Positions 38,616-49,068 of a DNA stretch of 64,000 bases are shown here, in pieces; position 1 is the first letter of the stretch, and every line of letters starts with the position of its first letter. A program made the position numbers and the translations under genes. The notes under the pieces were generated by a model. The model had not been told where the DNA came from and ran no database searches. It was given only the letters and a program-made list of their open reading frames with translations. The stretch spans positions 6,882,001 to 6,946,000 of the forward strand of contig NZ_CP015098.1 of the NCBI RefSeq assembly GCF_001611795.1, given 5' to 3'. This DNA comes from Streptomyces qaidamensis (lineage in GTDB: Bacteria > Actinomycetota > Actinomycetes > Streptomycetales > Streptomycetaceae).

Positions 38616-40495
38616 GGACGCCTCCAGGGGTTGGCGAGCGGGTCGAACAGACCCAGCGGGATGACCTTCGCGGACTCGGTGTCCGCCTGGTCGTCCTGAA
38701 CCGCTTCGGCGGTGGTCGGATCGGGGACCGGCCGGTCGGAGGCAGTGGCCCGGGTCCGCGCGGCGACGCGCCGGGATCGTTTTGCTGCACGGCCCTTCAG
38801 CTGGGCAGGTCCGTCGTGCGTCCGCCGCAGCAGGTCAGCGGCGGCATCGGCGATCTGCTCCTCGGTCCCTCCCGGGACCTGTTCGCGGGCGTGGTCCCAG
38901 GCCATTTCGCCGAAGGGGACGCCGACGCGGTGCAGGTGCTTCCAGAACACTGTGATCCAGCGGGCTGGCTCGCTGCGGCGGTCGCGTACCCAGACACGGG
39001 AGACGTCGTAGGGGTCGTAGTGGATCTCCCACAGCCCCTTCTTCTCCGTCACCCCTGAGTGCTGGCGGCGCAACGGGGTCAGCTCGACGTCGTCGTAGGT
39101 GCCGTGGTTGATCCGGATGCCGTAGGCGTTGATCGCCTGCCAGCGCTCGGGCAGCAACTCGACGTAGTCCTCGCCGCTGAACGGGGCCGGAACGTAGCCG
39201 CACGACTCCAACAGCGTCGCGTACTTTTCGTTCGGCGTGAACGCGCGCTTCGGTGAGTCCGGGTCCCGCAGTGCGTCGTGCGGGCGGTTCTGCCAGATGA
39301 CGATCCACTCGTCCAGTAGGCCCTGGAGTTCGGGCAGGGACCACAGCGGTCCGTCCTCCAGGCCCCGGCCCCGGCGGTCCACCGACCGGCCGGTGTAACC
39401 CGCGACGAATTGCGCGAACAAAGTGGCCACTGAACCCAGCGTCTTCTCGATCGCACCCTTCTCGAAGGGCGACGCCTTGTGTGTCGGCTGGAGGCTGATG
39501 CCCAAGTAGCGGCAGGATGCACGGAAGTTGTTCGAGATGAAGACCTTGCCGTGGTCGCAGACGATCGTGTCCGGCACGATCACCGGCCTCGCAGCCGCGT
39601 GTTCCAGCCGCTCGTCCAGGGACATCAGCCGCCGGTGCGGCAGCACGGATCTCGACATCCGAAGTGCGTCCGACCAGCCAGGACGCATCATCTCGGGGGT
39701 GATGCTCCGGGCCAGCAGCGCGGACGCGTCGGCCGCTTTCGTCGTCGGCCGCAGGACCGCGGCGGTCAGTGACCTGGTGGCCAGGTCGATCATGGCGGTC
39801 AGCTCGACCTTCTCCGCAATGCCCTCGTCAAGACGGACCAGGACATCCAGCGGTGTGGAATCGATCTGCATCCACTCGCCCGGTGCGCAGGCCGGCACTT
39901 CCCCGAACGGCCCGGCCGGACGCGCGTTCGCCGAACGGCGTGTGGTCGCCGAGCCCGTCGCGTGAGTGCCGACGGCCAGCTTGTCGAACAGCCGGTAGAG
40001 CGTGCGCTGTGAGGGCACCTCGATGTCCTTGACATCCTCGCGGGCGGCCAGGATCTGCGTCGCCCGCCAGACCACGAAGCCGATCGTCTTCGACGACGCC
40101 TCGGCCGTCTCACCGATCGCCTGCCGCATCGCCTCCACCACCGCCGGGGCCACCCGGCCGAAGGACGGCATCTGCTTCGCCGACCGGCCGTCGGCCAGTC
40201 CGACCAGCCCGTCCCGCTGATAGCGCTGGCGCCGCTGCTTGACCCCGCTGGCCGTCATCGCATGCCCGGCCGCCGTCAACTCGGCAGCCTTGGCCCGCTC
40301 CCGCTGAGCCAGCGAGTTCCGTTCCGGGTCGAACTCCGGCCGGGGCACCGTGCCCTCTGGAGCATCCGGCGGCAAGCCGTCCAGCACCTCCAGAATGTGC
40401 CTCTCCCACCAACGGGCCTGTTCCGCAGCGGTCTTCGGGAACTCCGCGATCCTGGCCGACGGAGGCACCCGCCGTTCTTTCCCGCCCCCCGTCAC
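38612..40495 (-). CDS. tnsB: TnsB/TniA-type DDE transposase (Mu transposase C-terminal family)
   Basis: A 627-aa transposase. The catalytic triad is visible: Asp in EWMQIDSTPLDV, Asp in TIVCDHGKVFISN, and Glu in SPFEKGAIEKTLGSV. An N-terminal HTH region (AGHAMTASGVKQRRQRYQRDG) should bind the end repeats, and the C-terminal Mu-C beta-barrel (HYDPYDVSRVWVRDR) is intact. It cuts and joins the transposon ends, working with TnsA for the second strand. The ATG overlaps the tnsA stop by 4 bp. It appears complete. Confidence 0.9.
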   Translation of the reverse strand: MTGGGKERRVPPSARIAEFPKTAAEQARWWERHILEVLDGLPPDAPEGTVPRPEFDPERNSLAQRERAKAAELTAAGHAMTASGVKQRRQRYQRDGLVGLADGRSAKQMPSFGRVAPAVVEAMRQAIGETAEASSKTIGFVVWRATQILAAREDVKDIEVPSQRTLYRLFDKLAVGTHATGSATTRRSANARPAGPFGEVPACAPGEWMQIDSTPLDVLVRLDEGIAEKVELTAMIDLATRSLTAAVLRPTTKAADASALLARSITPEMMRPGWSDALRMSRSVLPHRRLMSLDERLEHAAARPVIVPDTIVCDHGKVFISNNFRASCRYLGISLQPTHKASPFEKGAIEKTLGSVATLFAQFVAGYTGRSVDRRGRGLEDGPLWSLPELQGLLDEWIVIWQNRPHDALRDPDSPKRAFTPNEKYATLLESCGYVPAPFSGEDYVELLPERWQAINAYGIRINHGTYDDVELTPLRRQHSGVTEKKGLWEIHYDPYDVSRVWVRDRRSEPARWITVFWKHLHRVGVPFGEMAWDHAREQVPGGTEEQIADAAADLLRRTHDGPAQLKGRAAKRSRRVAARTRATASDRPVPDPTTAEAVQDDQADTESAKVIPLGLFDPLANPWRRP

Positions 40496-41244
40496 CGAAC
40501 GCTTCCGTCCGCCAGGCGCACGATGGTGGACGGCCTCAGCAACCCGACCGCGAGCCCGTCGGCGGCCAACTCGCGCAACCAGAGGAGATGGAACAGAACG
40601 GGGAGCGTCTCAAGCCGGTCACCGGCCGCATCCGCGCCGGCCATCAACGGGACCGGTGTCGCGAAGACCTCCCGGAGCCGGTCCACGACCGGCCCGCGCC
40701 GGCACCGGGGATGCCGGTAGCGCGACAGCCACCGCACGTTCGCCAGCAGCACTTCCTCCGGAACCCCGACCCGCTCGAAGCCCCACCCGGCCTGACGGCA
40801 GGCCCGGCGCGTCACCTCGAACGCCTCCGCGTCCCTCGCCTCGATCCGTTCATCGGCGCGGACATCCACGACCACCGCAGAGCCGTCCGCGCGGCGTACG
40901 AAGTAGTCCGGAGCATGCCGACGCTCCCGCTCGCCGTCGTGCCAGTGCAGCCAGAACGGCTGCGAGGCGATCCCCACCACCCCGGGATCGAAGTCCATCA
41001 GCACAAGCCGGTCCCGCTCCAGCCACGACTCGAAACCGACATGCCGCCCGGTCGTCGCCGCCCAGTACAAGCCCGAGAAGTGACGCTCACCACGCGACCA
41101 GCGAAACGGCCGTACCGCGGTCACATCCTCGAACCGAGCCGTCACACAGTCCAGCAGCGGACGCCGACGACACTCCCGTGCCGCATCCACGTACGACAGC
41201 TCGACGTACGGCTCCGCAAGATCCACCCCGGCCGGTACAGCCAT
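40492..41244 (-). CDS. tnsA: TnsA-like heteromeric transposase endonuclease subunit
   Basis: A 250-aa restriction-enzyme-fold nuclease. GFESWLERDRLVLMDFDP supplies the Glu, HAPDYFV the Asp and AVVVDVRAD the third position, where Arg replaces the Lys of classical TnsA. It would cut the 5' strands so that, with TnsB, the element moves by cut and paste. GGGGGTG precedes the ATG at 41244. First gene of the tnsA-tnsB-tniB operon; its promoter overlaps the right-end repeats. Confidence 0.82.
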   Translation of the reverse strand: MAVPAGVDLAEPYVELSYVDAARECRRRPLLDCVTARFEDVTAVRPFRWSRGERHFSGLYWAATTGRHVGFESWLERDRLVLMDFDPGVVGIASQPFWLHWHDGERERRHAPDYFVRRADGSAVVVDVRADERIEARDAEAFEVTRRACRQAGWGFERVGVPEEVLLANVRWLSRYRHPRCRRGPVVDRLREVFATPVPLMAGADAAGDRLETLPVLFHLLWLRELAADGLAVGLLRPSTIVRLADGSVR

Positions 41245-41271
41245 CCAGCACCCCCAGTACGTCCCCTCGTA

Positions 41272-41321
41272 CGACTAGGTTCGCTGGCAAGGAACCCGAA
41301 ACGACTGGGTTCGCTGTCAAA
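41272..41321. repeat. right-end repeats of the Tn7-like element
   Basis: Two direct copies 30 bp apart: CGACTAGGTTCGCTGGCAAG at 41272 and CGACTGGGTTCGCTGTCAAA at 41302-41321. The spacing and shared orientation fit a pair of TnsB-binding sites. The tnsA promoter must lie within or beside them. Confidence 0.65.
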
Positions 41322-41387
41322 CGCCTCGATTGGATAACAGCGGACACGGGTGCCGGGCATGACCATTCGGCGCTCGTGTACTAGAGT

Positions 41388-41405
41388 TATCTCGACATCG
41401 AGATA
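41388..41405. promoter_or_regulatory. perfect palindrome TATCTCGA-CA-TCGAGATA upstream of aconitase
   Basis: An 8+8 inverted repeat about 145 bp upstream of the aconitase start, beside a -10-like TAGAGT (41383-41388). Its core, ATCTC-N6-GAGAT, is identical to the one at the XRE-MurA promoter (36243-36258). Confidence 0.65.
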
Positions 41406-41462
41406 TCTGCCGAGAGAGCACCGCAGCCGCACGCCGCCATCGAGTCCGGCGGTAAGGGTTAC

Positions 41463-41481
41463 CTAACTTAGCCTTACCTTA
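41463..41481. promoter_or_regulatory. iron-box-like site in the aconitase leader
   Basis: CTAACTTAGCCTTACCTTA matches the Streptomyces DmdR/IdeR iron box TTAGGTTAGGCTCACCTAA at 13 of 19 positions and stands out as A+T-rich. Aconitase needs a 4Fe-4S cluster, so iron-dependent control would make sense. The rest of 41322-41549 has no gene. Confidence 0.5.
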
Positions 41482-41549
41482 GCGGATCGGCCAAGATGCC
41501 GTGGCGGCAGGATCGTGGTGGTACGCGCACATCAATGAAGGAGACTGTC

Positions 41550-44351
<2,802 letters not shown>

Positions 44352-44370
44352 GCGGGCCGCCACGGCAGAT

Positions 44371-44410
44371 CGAGGGCCGCGTCCCCGGGTGACCGGGGGC
44401 GCGGCCCTCG
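44371..44410 (+). terminator. hairpin terminator after aconitase
   Basis: CGAGGGCCGCG...CGCGGCCCTCG arms surround a C/G-rich loop about 20 bp after the acnA stop. It also faces the convergent binding-protein gene that ends at 44450. Confidence 0.7.
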
Positions 44411-44449
44411 CCGTTCACGCGGCCCTCGCCTTCTCGCGGCGCGGGCGGG

Positions 44450-45805
44450 TCACTCGCCGCGGTACTTCGCCGCCGCGGCCTGGGCGAGGTCCTGCGCCTT
44501 GTCCAGGGCCGTGTCCACCGACTGCCGCCCGGCGATGGCCGCGGCGATCTGCTCCGAGACCGCCGTACCCAGCACGGCGAACTCGGGGATGCCCAGGAAG
44601 CCGATGCCGTCGTAGGGGCGGGGACCGACGCCGGGGTCCTTCGGGTCGGCGGAGTCCGTCGCCGCCGTGTACTCCTGCCGGTACCAGGCGCCGGCCGCCT
44701 GCTGGTACTCCGGCTTCTCGTAGAGCGACTTGCGGTTCCCGGCGGGGGCCGAGGTCCAGCCCACCTCCCGGCCGACCAGCTCCTGGTACTCCTTGGAGGA
44801 GGCCCAGGAGATGAACTCCCAGGCGGCGTCCTTGTTCTCGGCCGCCTGCTGGATGCCCCACGCCCAGGTCCACAGCCAGCCGGCCTTCTCGGTCCTCTCG
44901 TGCGGGGCCGGGACGTAGCCGACCTTGCCCTTGACCGCGGAACTGTCGGCCTCGATCGACGAGGCGAGCGACGTGGCGTCGTACATCATGGCGCACTTGC
45001 CCTGGACGAAACGGTCCAGGATCTCCAGCACGCCCATCCGCTCGGCGCCGGGCTGGCCGTGGGAGCGGAGCAGGCCGACGTAGAACCCGACGGCCTTCCT
45101 GAACTCCGGTGAGGTCAGGCGGGCGTTCCAGTCCATGTCGTACCAGTGGCCGCCGAAGGTGTTGACGACGGTGTTGATCGGGGCGAGGTTCTGGCCCCAG
45201 CCGGGCAGGCCGCGCAGGCAGATGCCGCTCGCGCCGTCGGTCCCGTCGACCCGGGCGGCGAGGTCGGCGACCTGCTGCCAGGTCGGGTCCGGCGGCATCG
45301 TCAGCCCGTCCTTGCGGAACAGGTCCTTGCGGTACATCAGGAAGGACCCCTCGCCGTAGAAGGGCTCGGCGTAGAGCTTGCCGTCCTCCCCGGTCAGCGA
45401 GGACGCCAGGTTCGGGAAGACGTCGTCCTGGTCGAAGTCCTCGTCGGCCTTCACATAGGAGTCCAGCGGGGCGAGCCAGCCGTTGGCCGCGTAGATCGGC
45501 ACCTCGTACGCGCTGACGCTCGCCACGTCGTGGCGGCCGGCCTGGGTCGCGAACTCGCGGTTCATCTCCTCCCGCGCCTCGTTCTCCGGGAGCACGGTGT
45601 ACTCGACGGTGATGCCGGTCTGCGCGGTGAAGTGCTTCTTGGTGAGCTTCTTCAGGGTCTGGATCTGTGGCACGTCCGTCGCGAGCACGCTGAGGTCGGC
45701 CTGCTCCTCGCCGGCGGGCAGATCGGTGTCACCGCATCCGGCGAGGACCAGACCGGCGGCGACCGCGCCGGCCACGGCCGCCTGGGTGAGGCGGCTGCGT
45801 TTCAT
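44450..45805 (-). CDS. extracellular sugar-binding lipoprotein of an ABC transporter (family 1 SBP)
   Basis: A 451-aa lipoprotein: MKRSRLTQAAVAGAVAAGLVLAGC with lipobox VLAGC. The mature protein has the family 1 solute-binding plan: LYAEPFYGEGSFLMYRKDLF, GLTMPPDPTWQQVADLAARV and AAWEFISWASSKEYQELV. This type usually works with two MalFG-like permeases, but the next gene upstream encodes a ribose/xylose-type permease of a different class, and none follows. It therefore looks like an orphan receptor. ATG 45805 was preferred over in-frame codons at 45826 and 45835 because it directly precedes the signal peptide. Confidence 0.82.
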   Translation of the reverse strand: MKRSRLTQAAVAGAVAAGLVLAGCGDTDLPAGEEQADLSVLATDVPQIQTLKKLTKKHFTAQTGITVEYTVLPENEAREEMNREFATQAGRHDVASVSAYEVPIYAANGWLAPLDSYVKADEDFDQDDVFPNLASSLTGEDGKLYAEPFYGEGSFLMYRKDLFRKDGLTMPPDPTWQQVADLAARVDGTDGASGICLRGLPGWGQNLAPINTVVNTFGGHWYDMDWNARLTSPEFRKAVGFYVGLLRSHGQPGAERMGVLEILDRFVQGKCAMMYDATSLASSIEADSSAVKGKVGYVPAPHERTEKAGWLWTWAWGIQQAAENKDAAWEFISWASSKEYQELVGREVGWTSAPAGNRKSLYEKPEYQQAAGAWYRQEYTAATDSADPKDPGVGPRPYDGIGFLGIPEFAVLGTAVSEQIAAAIAGRQSVDTALDKAQDLAQAAAAKYRGE

Positions 45806-45898
45806 GACATCTCGGCCCTTACCCATCTTTGCCAAATACTAGGCATTTCGTATGAAACGATTAATGGCTCTCGGGTGCCGACTTCGAGGACCGTGCGG
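45806..45898 (-). promoter_or_regulatory. A+T-rich promoter region of the orphan sugar-binding protein
   Basis: This gap contains CATTTCGTATGAAACGATTA around 45844-45863, with TTTC-N4-GAAA as a small inverted repeat, in an otherwise G+C-rich neighbourhood. It suggests a separate promoter with a LacI-like operator rather than read-through from the permease gene. Confidence 0.4.
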
Positions 45899-47194
45899 TC
45901 ACGGCCGGCCGCGTCTGGCCTGGGCGCGTCTGGACAGCGCGTCGGCCGCGACGGCGGCCAGCAGCACCCCGCCGGTGATCATGAACTGCACGGCGTCCTG
46001 GACCCCCAGCAGCCCCATGCCCGAGGCGATCGACTGGATCACCACCACACCGAGCAGCACCGACCAGGGCGAGCCCCGCCCGCCGAACAGACTCGTCCCG
46101 CCGATGACGGCCGCCGCGATCGCGTTGATGAGCAGCATCCCGGAACCGGCGGCACGCGCCGTCGTGGGGCTGGCCGAGGTCAGCCCCGACGCCACGAACA
46201 GCCCGCCGACCGCGGCCAGCGTCCCCGACACCATGAACATCGCGACCCGCACCCGCTCCACCCCGATGCCGGCCCGACGCGCTGCCTCGACCCCGCCGCC
46301 GAGGGCGTACACCCGCCGCCCGTAGCGGGTGCGGCGCAGGACGTAGTCCGAGACGACCAGGACCACCAGGAAGATCAGCAGGGCGAGCGGCAGCCCCTGG
46401 AACCGGTTGAGGGTGCCGGCCGCGGCGAAGGCCACCACCGCGAGGAGCCCCGTGCGCAGCCAGATCTCGCTCTCGGACCGGTAGGGCATCCCGGCCGCCC
46501 GGTGACGGCTCCGGCGGCGGCGGGCGGCCAGGGCGTACCCCGCCGTGCCGAGCGCCGCGACCGTGTACGCCGCCAGGTCGTCGCCGAAGTGGTGGCTGGT
46601 CAGCGAGGCGACCAGGCCCTCCTCGTCGATGTTGATCGTGCCGCTGGCTCCCAGCAGGTAGAGCGTCAGGCCGTTCCAGATCAGCAGCCCGGCCAGCGTC
46701 ACCACGAACGCGGGCACGCCGAGCCAGGCGTGGAAGACCCCGTGGAAGGCGCCCACGGCCGTCCCCACGGCCACCGCCACGATCACCGCCAGCCACTCCG
46801 GCACCCCGTGGTTCACGTTCAGCACGGCGAACGCCGCCCCCGCCAGGCCGCTGACCGAGCCGACCGACAGATCGATCTCCCGGATCAGCAGGACGAAGAC
46901 GATGCCGACGGCGACCAGCCCGGTCCCGACGATGTCCACGCTGAGGTTGGACAGGTTGCGCGGCGAGAGGAACTTGTCGTCCAGCGCCTGGAAGACGATC
47001 CAGATCACGATGAGCCCGGCGATGACCAGGAGCGGCCCCCGCTCCCCGTCGCGCACGCCGGCGCGGACGTCCAGGGCGTACTCCCGCAGGTTGTCCTGCC
47101 ATCCACGGGTGCGCTGCTCGCCACCGGTGGTGACCGGTCCGGCGCTGTCCGGCCCGGCCGGCCCGCCGCCCCGGTGCGGCCCGCCGCGGCTCAC
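45899..47194 (-). CDS. xylH: xylose-type sugar ABC transporter permease
   Basis: A 431-aa permease of the ribose/xylose family with about ten hydrophobic helices; REIDLSVGSVSGLAG and GTSLFGGRGSPWSVLLGV are signatures of RbsC/XylH. The long N-terminus and the insertion around HRAAGMPYRSESE fit the larger XylH type. GTG 47194 has GAGGAGG 7 bp upstream and overlaps the ATPase stop (GTGA); a GTG at 47200 is in frame but too near the ribosome site. Confidence 0.82.
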   Translation of the reverse strand: MSRGGPHRGGGPAGPDSAGPVTTGGEQRTRGWQDNLREYALDVRAGVRDGERGPLLVIAGLIVIWIVFQALDDKFLSPRNLSNLSVDIVGTGLVAVGIVFVLLIREIDLSVGSVSGLAGAAFAVLNVNHGVPEWLAVIVAVAVGTAVGAFHGVFHAWLGVPAFVVTLAGLLIWNGLTLYLLGASGTINIDEEGLVASLTSHHFGDDLAAYTVAALGTAGYALAARRRRSRHRAAGMPYRSESEIWLRTGLLAVVAFAAAGTLNRFQGLPLALLIFLVVLVVSDYVLRRTRYGRRVYALGGGVEAARRAGIGVERVRVAMFMVSGTLAAVGGLFVASGLTSASPTTARAAGSGMLLINAIAAAVIGGTSLFGGRGSPWSVLLGVVVIQSIASGMGLLGVQDAVQFMITGGVLLAAVAADALSRRAQARRGRP

Positions 47195-47970
47195 GGCCAC
47201 GCCTCCTCGTCGCCCTTCGAGCGGTGAGCCACGGCGTTGTCCGCCGCCCCCGTGACGGAGGAGATGATCTGCTCCTGGGCCACTGTGCTCACGTCGAACA
47301 GTCCGTTGTTGCGGCCCAGCCGCAGCACGGCCACCCGGTCCGCGACGGCCTTGATGTCGCCCATGTTGTGACTGATGAGGATGATCGCCATCCCGCGGTC
47401 GCGCACCTCCTCGATCAGATCGAGCAGATGGCTGGTCTGCTCCACGCCCAGGGCGGCGGTGGGCTCGTCGAGCAGCAGCACCTTGGGCGCGCCCATGAGC
47501 GAGCGGGAGATCGCCACGGCCTGCCGCTGCCCGGCCGACAGCGCGGCGACCGGCACCCGCACGTCGGGGATGCGGATCGACAGGGTGCGCATCAGATCAC
47601 GGGCCCGGCGCTCCATCTCGACCTCGTCGAGGATGCCCACCCGGTCGATCTCGCGGCCGAGGAAGAGATTGCCGACGACGTCCAGGTTGTCGCACATGGC
47701 GAGGTCCTGGTACACGGTCGCGATGCCGAGCGCGTGGGCGTCGTGCGGGCGTTTGATCTGCACGAGGCGCCCCTCCCACTCGATGACGCCCCGGTCGGCG
47801 GGGCTGACCCCGGAGATCACCTTGATCAGCGTGGACTTGCCCGCTCCGTTGTCGCCCGCCAGGGCCACGACCTCACCGGCCCGGACCTGCAGGTCGACGT
47901 CGACGAGCGCATGCACGCCGCCGAACCGCTTGGTGATGCCGCGCAACGCCAGGACGGGGGGATGGACCAC
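47191..47970 (-). CDS. sugar ABC transporter ATP-binding protein, single-domain
   Basis: A 259-aa ABC ATPase: Walker A GDNGAGKST, signature LSAGQRQAV, Walker B LLLDEPTAALG, H-loop ILISHNM. It has one nucleotide-binding domain, unlike the tandem XylG/RbsA proteins, and resembles the FrcA type. GTG 47970 follows GAGGTGG. It sits between the binding protein and permease genes, 15 bp after the former. Confidence 0.85.
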   Translation of the reverse strand: MVHPPVLALRGITKRFGGVHALVDVDLQVRAGEVVALAGDNGAGKSTLIKVISGVSPADRGVIEWEGRLVQIKRPHDAHALGIATVYQDLAMCDNLDVVGNLFLGREIDRVGILDEVEMERRARDLMRTLSIRIPDVRVPVAALSAGQRQAVAISRSLMGAPKVLLLDEPTAALGVEQTSHLLDLIEEVRDRGMAIILISHNMGDIKAVADRVAVLRLGRNNGLFDVSTVAQEQIISSVTGAADNAVAHRSKGDEEAWP

Positions 47971-47985
47971 GGGAAACCACCTCGC

Positions 47986-49068
47986 TCACCCGGTGAGCCC
48001 GGCCCGGGCGCAGGCCGAGCGGAGCTCCGGGGTGCAGATCTGGTCGATCGTGTAGACACCGTCCCGGACGAGCGTCCGGCCGATCGTCTCGCGCGTCACG
48101 GCGGTCGGGTCGAGCAGGACCGCCGGGATGTCCTCGGTCGTAGGGCTGTCCACCTGCGCCGAGACCAGGGCGCCGAGGTCGTTGCCGCGCGCCAGGGCGA
48201 CGGCCATCGCGGCGGCCGCCTCGGTCTCCAGCCGGAACGGCTTGTAGACGGTCATGTACTGCTCGCCCTTGACGATCCGCTGCACCGCCTCCAGGTCGGC
48301 GTCCTGGCCGGTGACCGGGGGCAGCGGCGAGACGCGGGCGCTCTTCAGTGCGGAGATGACACCGGCCGCGATCGAGTCGTTGGCGGCGAGCACCCCGTCG
48401 ATCCGGCTCGGGCCGAGGGCGCTGATCGCGGCGGACATGTGGTCGTGCGCGTTCTCCGTACGCCACCCGATGGTGTCGTACGACTTCAGGATCCGCACCT
48501 CGTTCCGGAGGACGGCCAGCGAACCGCCCTCGTACCAGGCGGCGTTGGGGCTGGACGGGTCGCCGTTCACCATGACGACACCGCCGCCGTCGGCCCTGGC
48601 ACCCATGCCCTCCAGGAGCGCCTGGCCCTGGAGTCTGCCGACCTGGGCGCCGTCGAAACTGACGAAGCCCGAGATCGGGCCCTCGGCGAGCCGGTCGTAG
48701 GCGACGACCGGGATGCCCCCGCGCTCCGCGGCGCGCACCGACGAGCGCAGGGCCTTGGGGTCGACGACGTCCAGGATCAGCGCCGACACCCCCCGGGTGA
48801 TCATGGAGTTCATCTGCTGTCGCTGGCTCGCCGCGTCGTTCTCGGCGTTGGCGTACACGAACGTGCAGTCGGGGCACAGCTCCTTCAGACGCTTCTCGAT
48901 CAGGGGCTTGTCGGACTTCTCCCAGCGGGGCACGGCCCGGCTCGGCAACAGCAGCCCGATGGTCAGCCCGCCCTCGCCCTCCCCGCCGCTGTCGGTACAC
49001 CCGGCGAGGGTCACGGCCAGGAGGAGCGCCAGCAGCCCGGCGGCGCCGCGCAGAGCGAGGCCACGCAT
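47986..49068 (-). CDS. xylF: xylose-type sugar-binding lipoprotein
   Basis: A 360-aa lipoprotein (MRGLALRGAAGLLALLLAVTLAGC; lipobox TLAGC) of the periplasmic binding protein family 4 group: LTIGLLLPSRAVPRWEKSDKPLIEK, GIPVVAYDRLAEG, GVLAANDSIAAGVISAL and VTGQDADLEAVQ match XylF. GGGAGGTCC precedes the ATG at 49068. That ATG shares one base with the stop of the SpoIIE-type phosphatase gene (TGATG), so its translation is probably coupled to that gene. Xylose is the likely ligand given the nearby hemicellulose genes. Confidence 0.84.
   Translation of the reverse strand: MRGLALRGAAGLLALLLAVTLAGCTDSGGEGEGGLTIGLLLPSRAVPRWEKSDKPLIEKRLKELCPDCTFVYANAENDAASQRQQMNSMITRGVSALILDVVDPKALRSSVRAAERGGIPVVAYDRLAEGPISGFVSFDGAQVGRLQGQALLEGMGARADGGGVVMVNGDPSSPNAAWYEGGSLAVLRNEVRILKSYDTIGWRTENAHDHMSAAISALGPSRIDGVLAANDSIAAGVISALKSARVSPLPPVTGQDADLEAVQRIVKGEQYMTVYKPFRLETEAAAAMAVALARGNDLGALVSAQVDSPTTEDIPAVLLDPTAVTRETIGRTLVRDGVYTIDQICTPELRSACARAGLTG

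Larger units (their letters stand above)
36613..41321. mobile_element. Tn7-like (TnsABC-type) transposon, defective
   Basis: The outermost sequences are inverted: TTTGACAGCGAA at 36613-36624 and TTCGCTGTCAAA at 41310-41321, extending to about 19 of 22 matches with CGACT at the inner edge. Inside are tnsA-, tnsB- and tniB-type genes in one operon with 4-bp overlaps. Further copies of the end motif occur at 41272-41292 (CGACTAGGTTCGCTGGCAA) and at 36655-36676. I see no 5-bp target duplication, no TniQ/TnsD-type targeting gene, and tniB is truncated, so the element is probably immobile alone. It lies between XRE-MurA and aconitase. Confidence 0.82.

Noticed and set aside
36613..41321. A 5-bp target-site duplication for the Tn7-like element
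   Set aside because: The bases next to each end (TCCTT or CCTTT on the left, AACGC on the right) do not match under any reasonable end definition.
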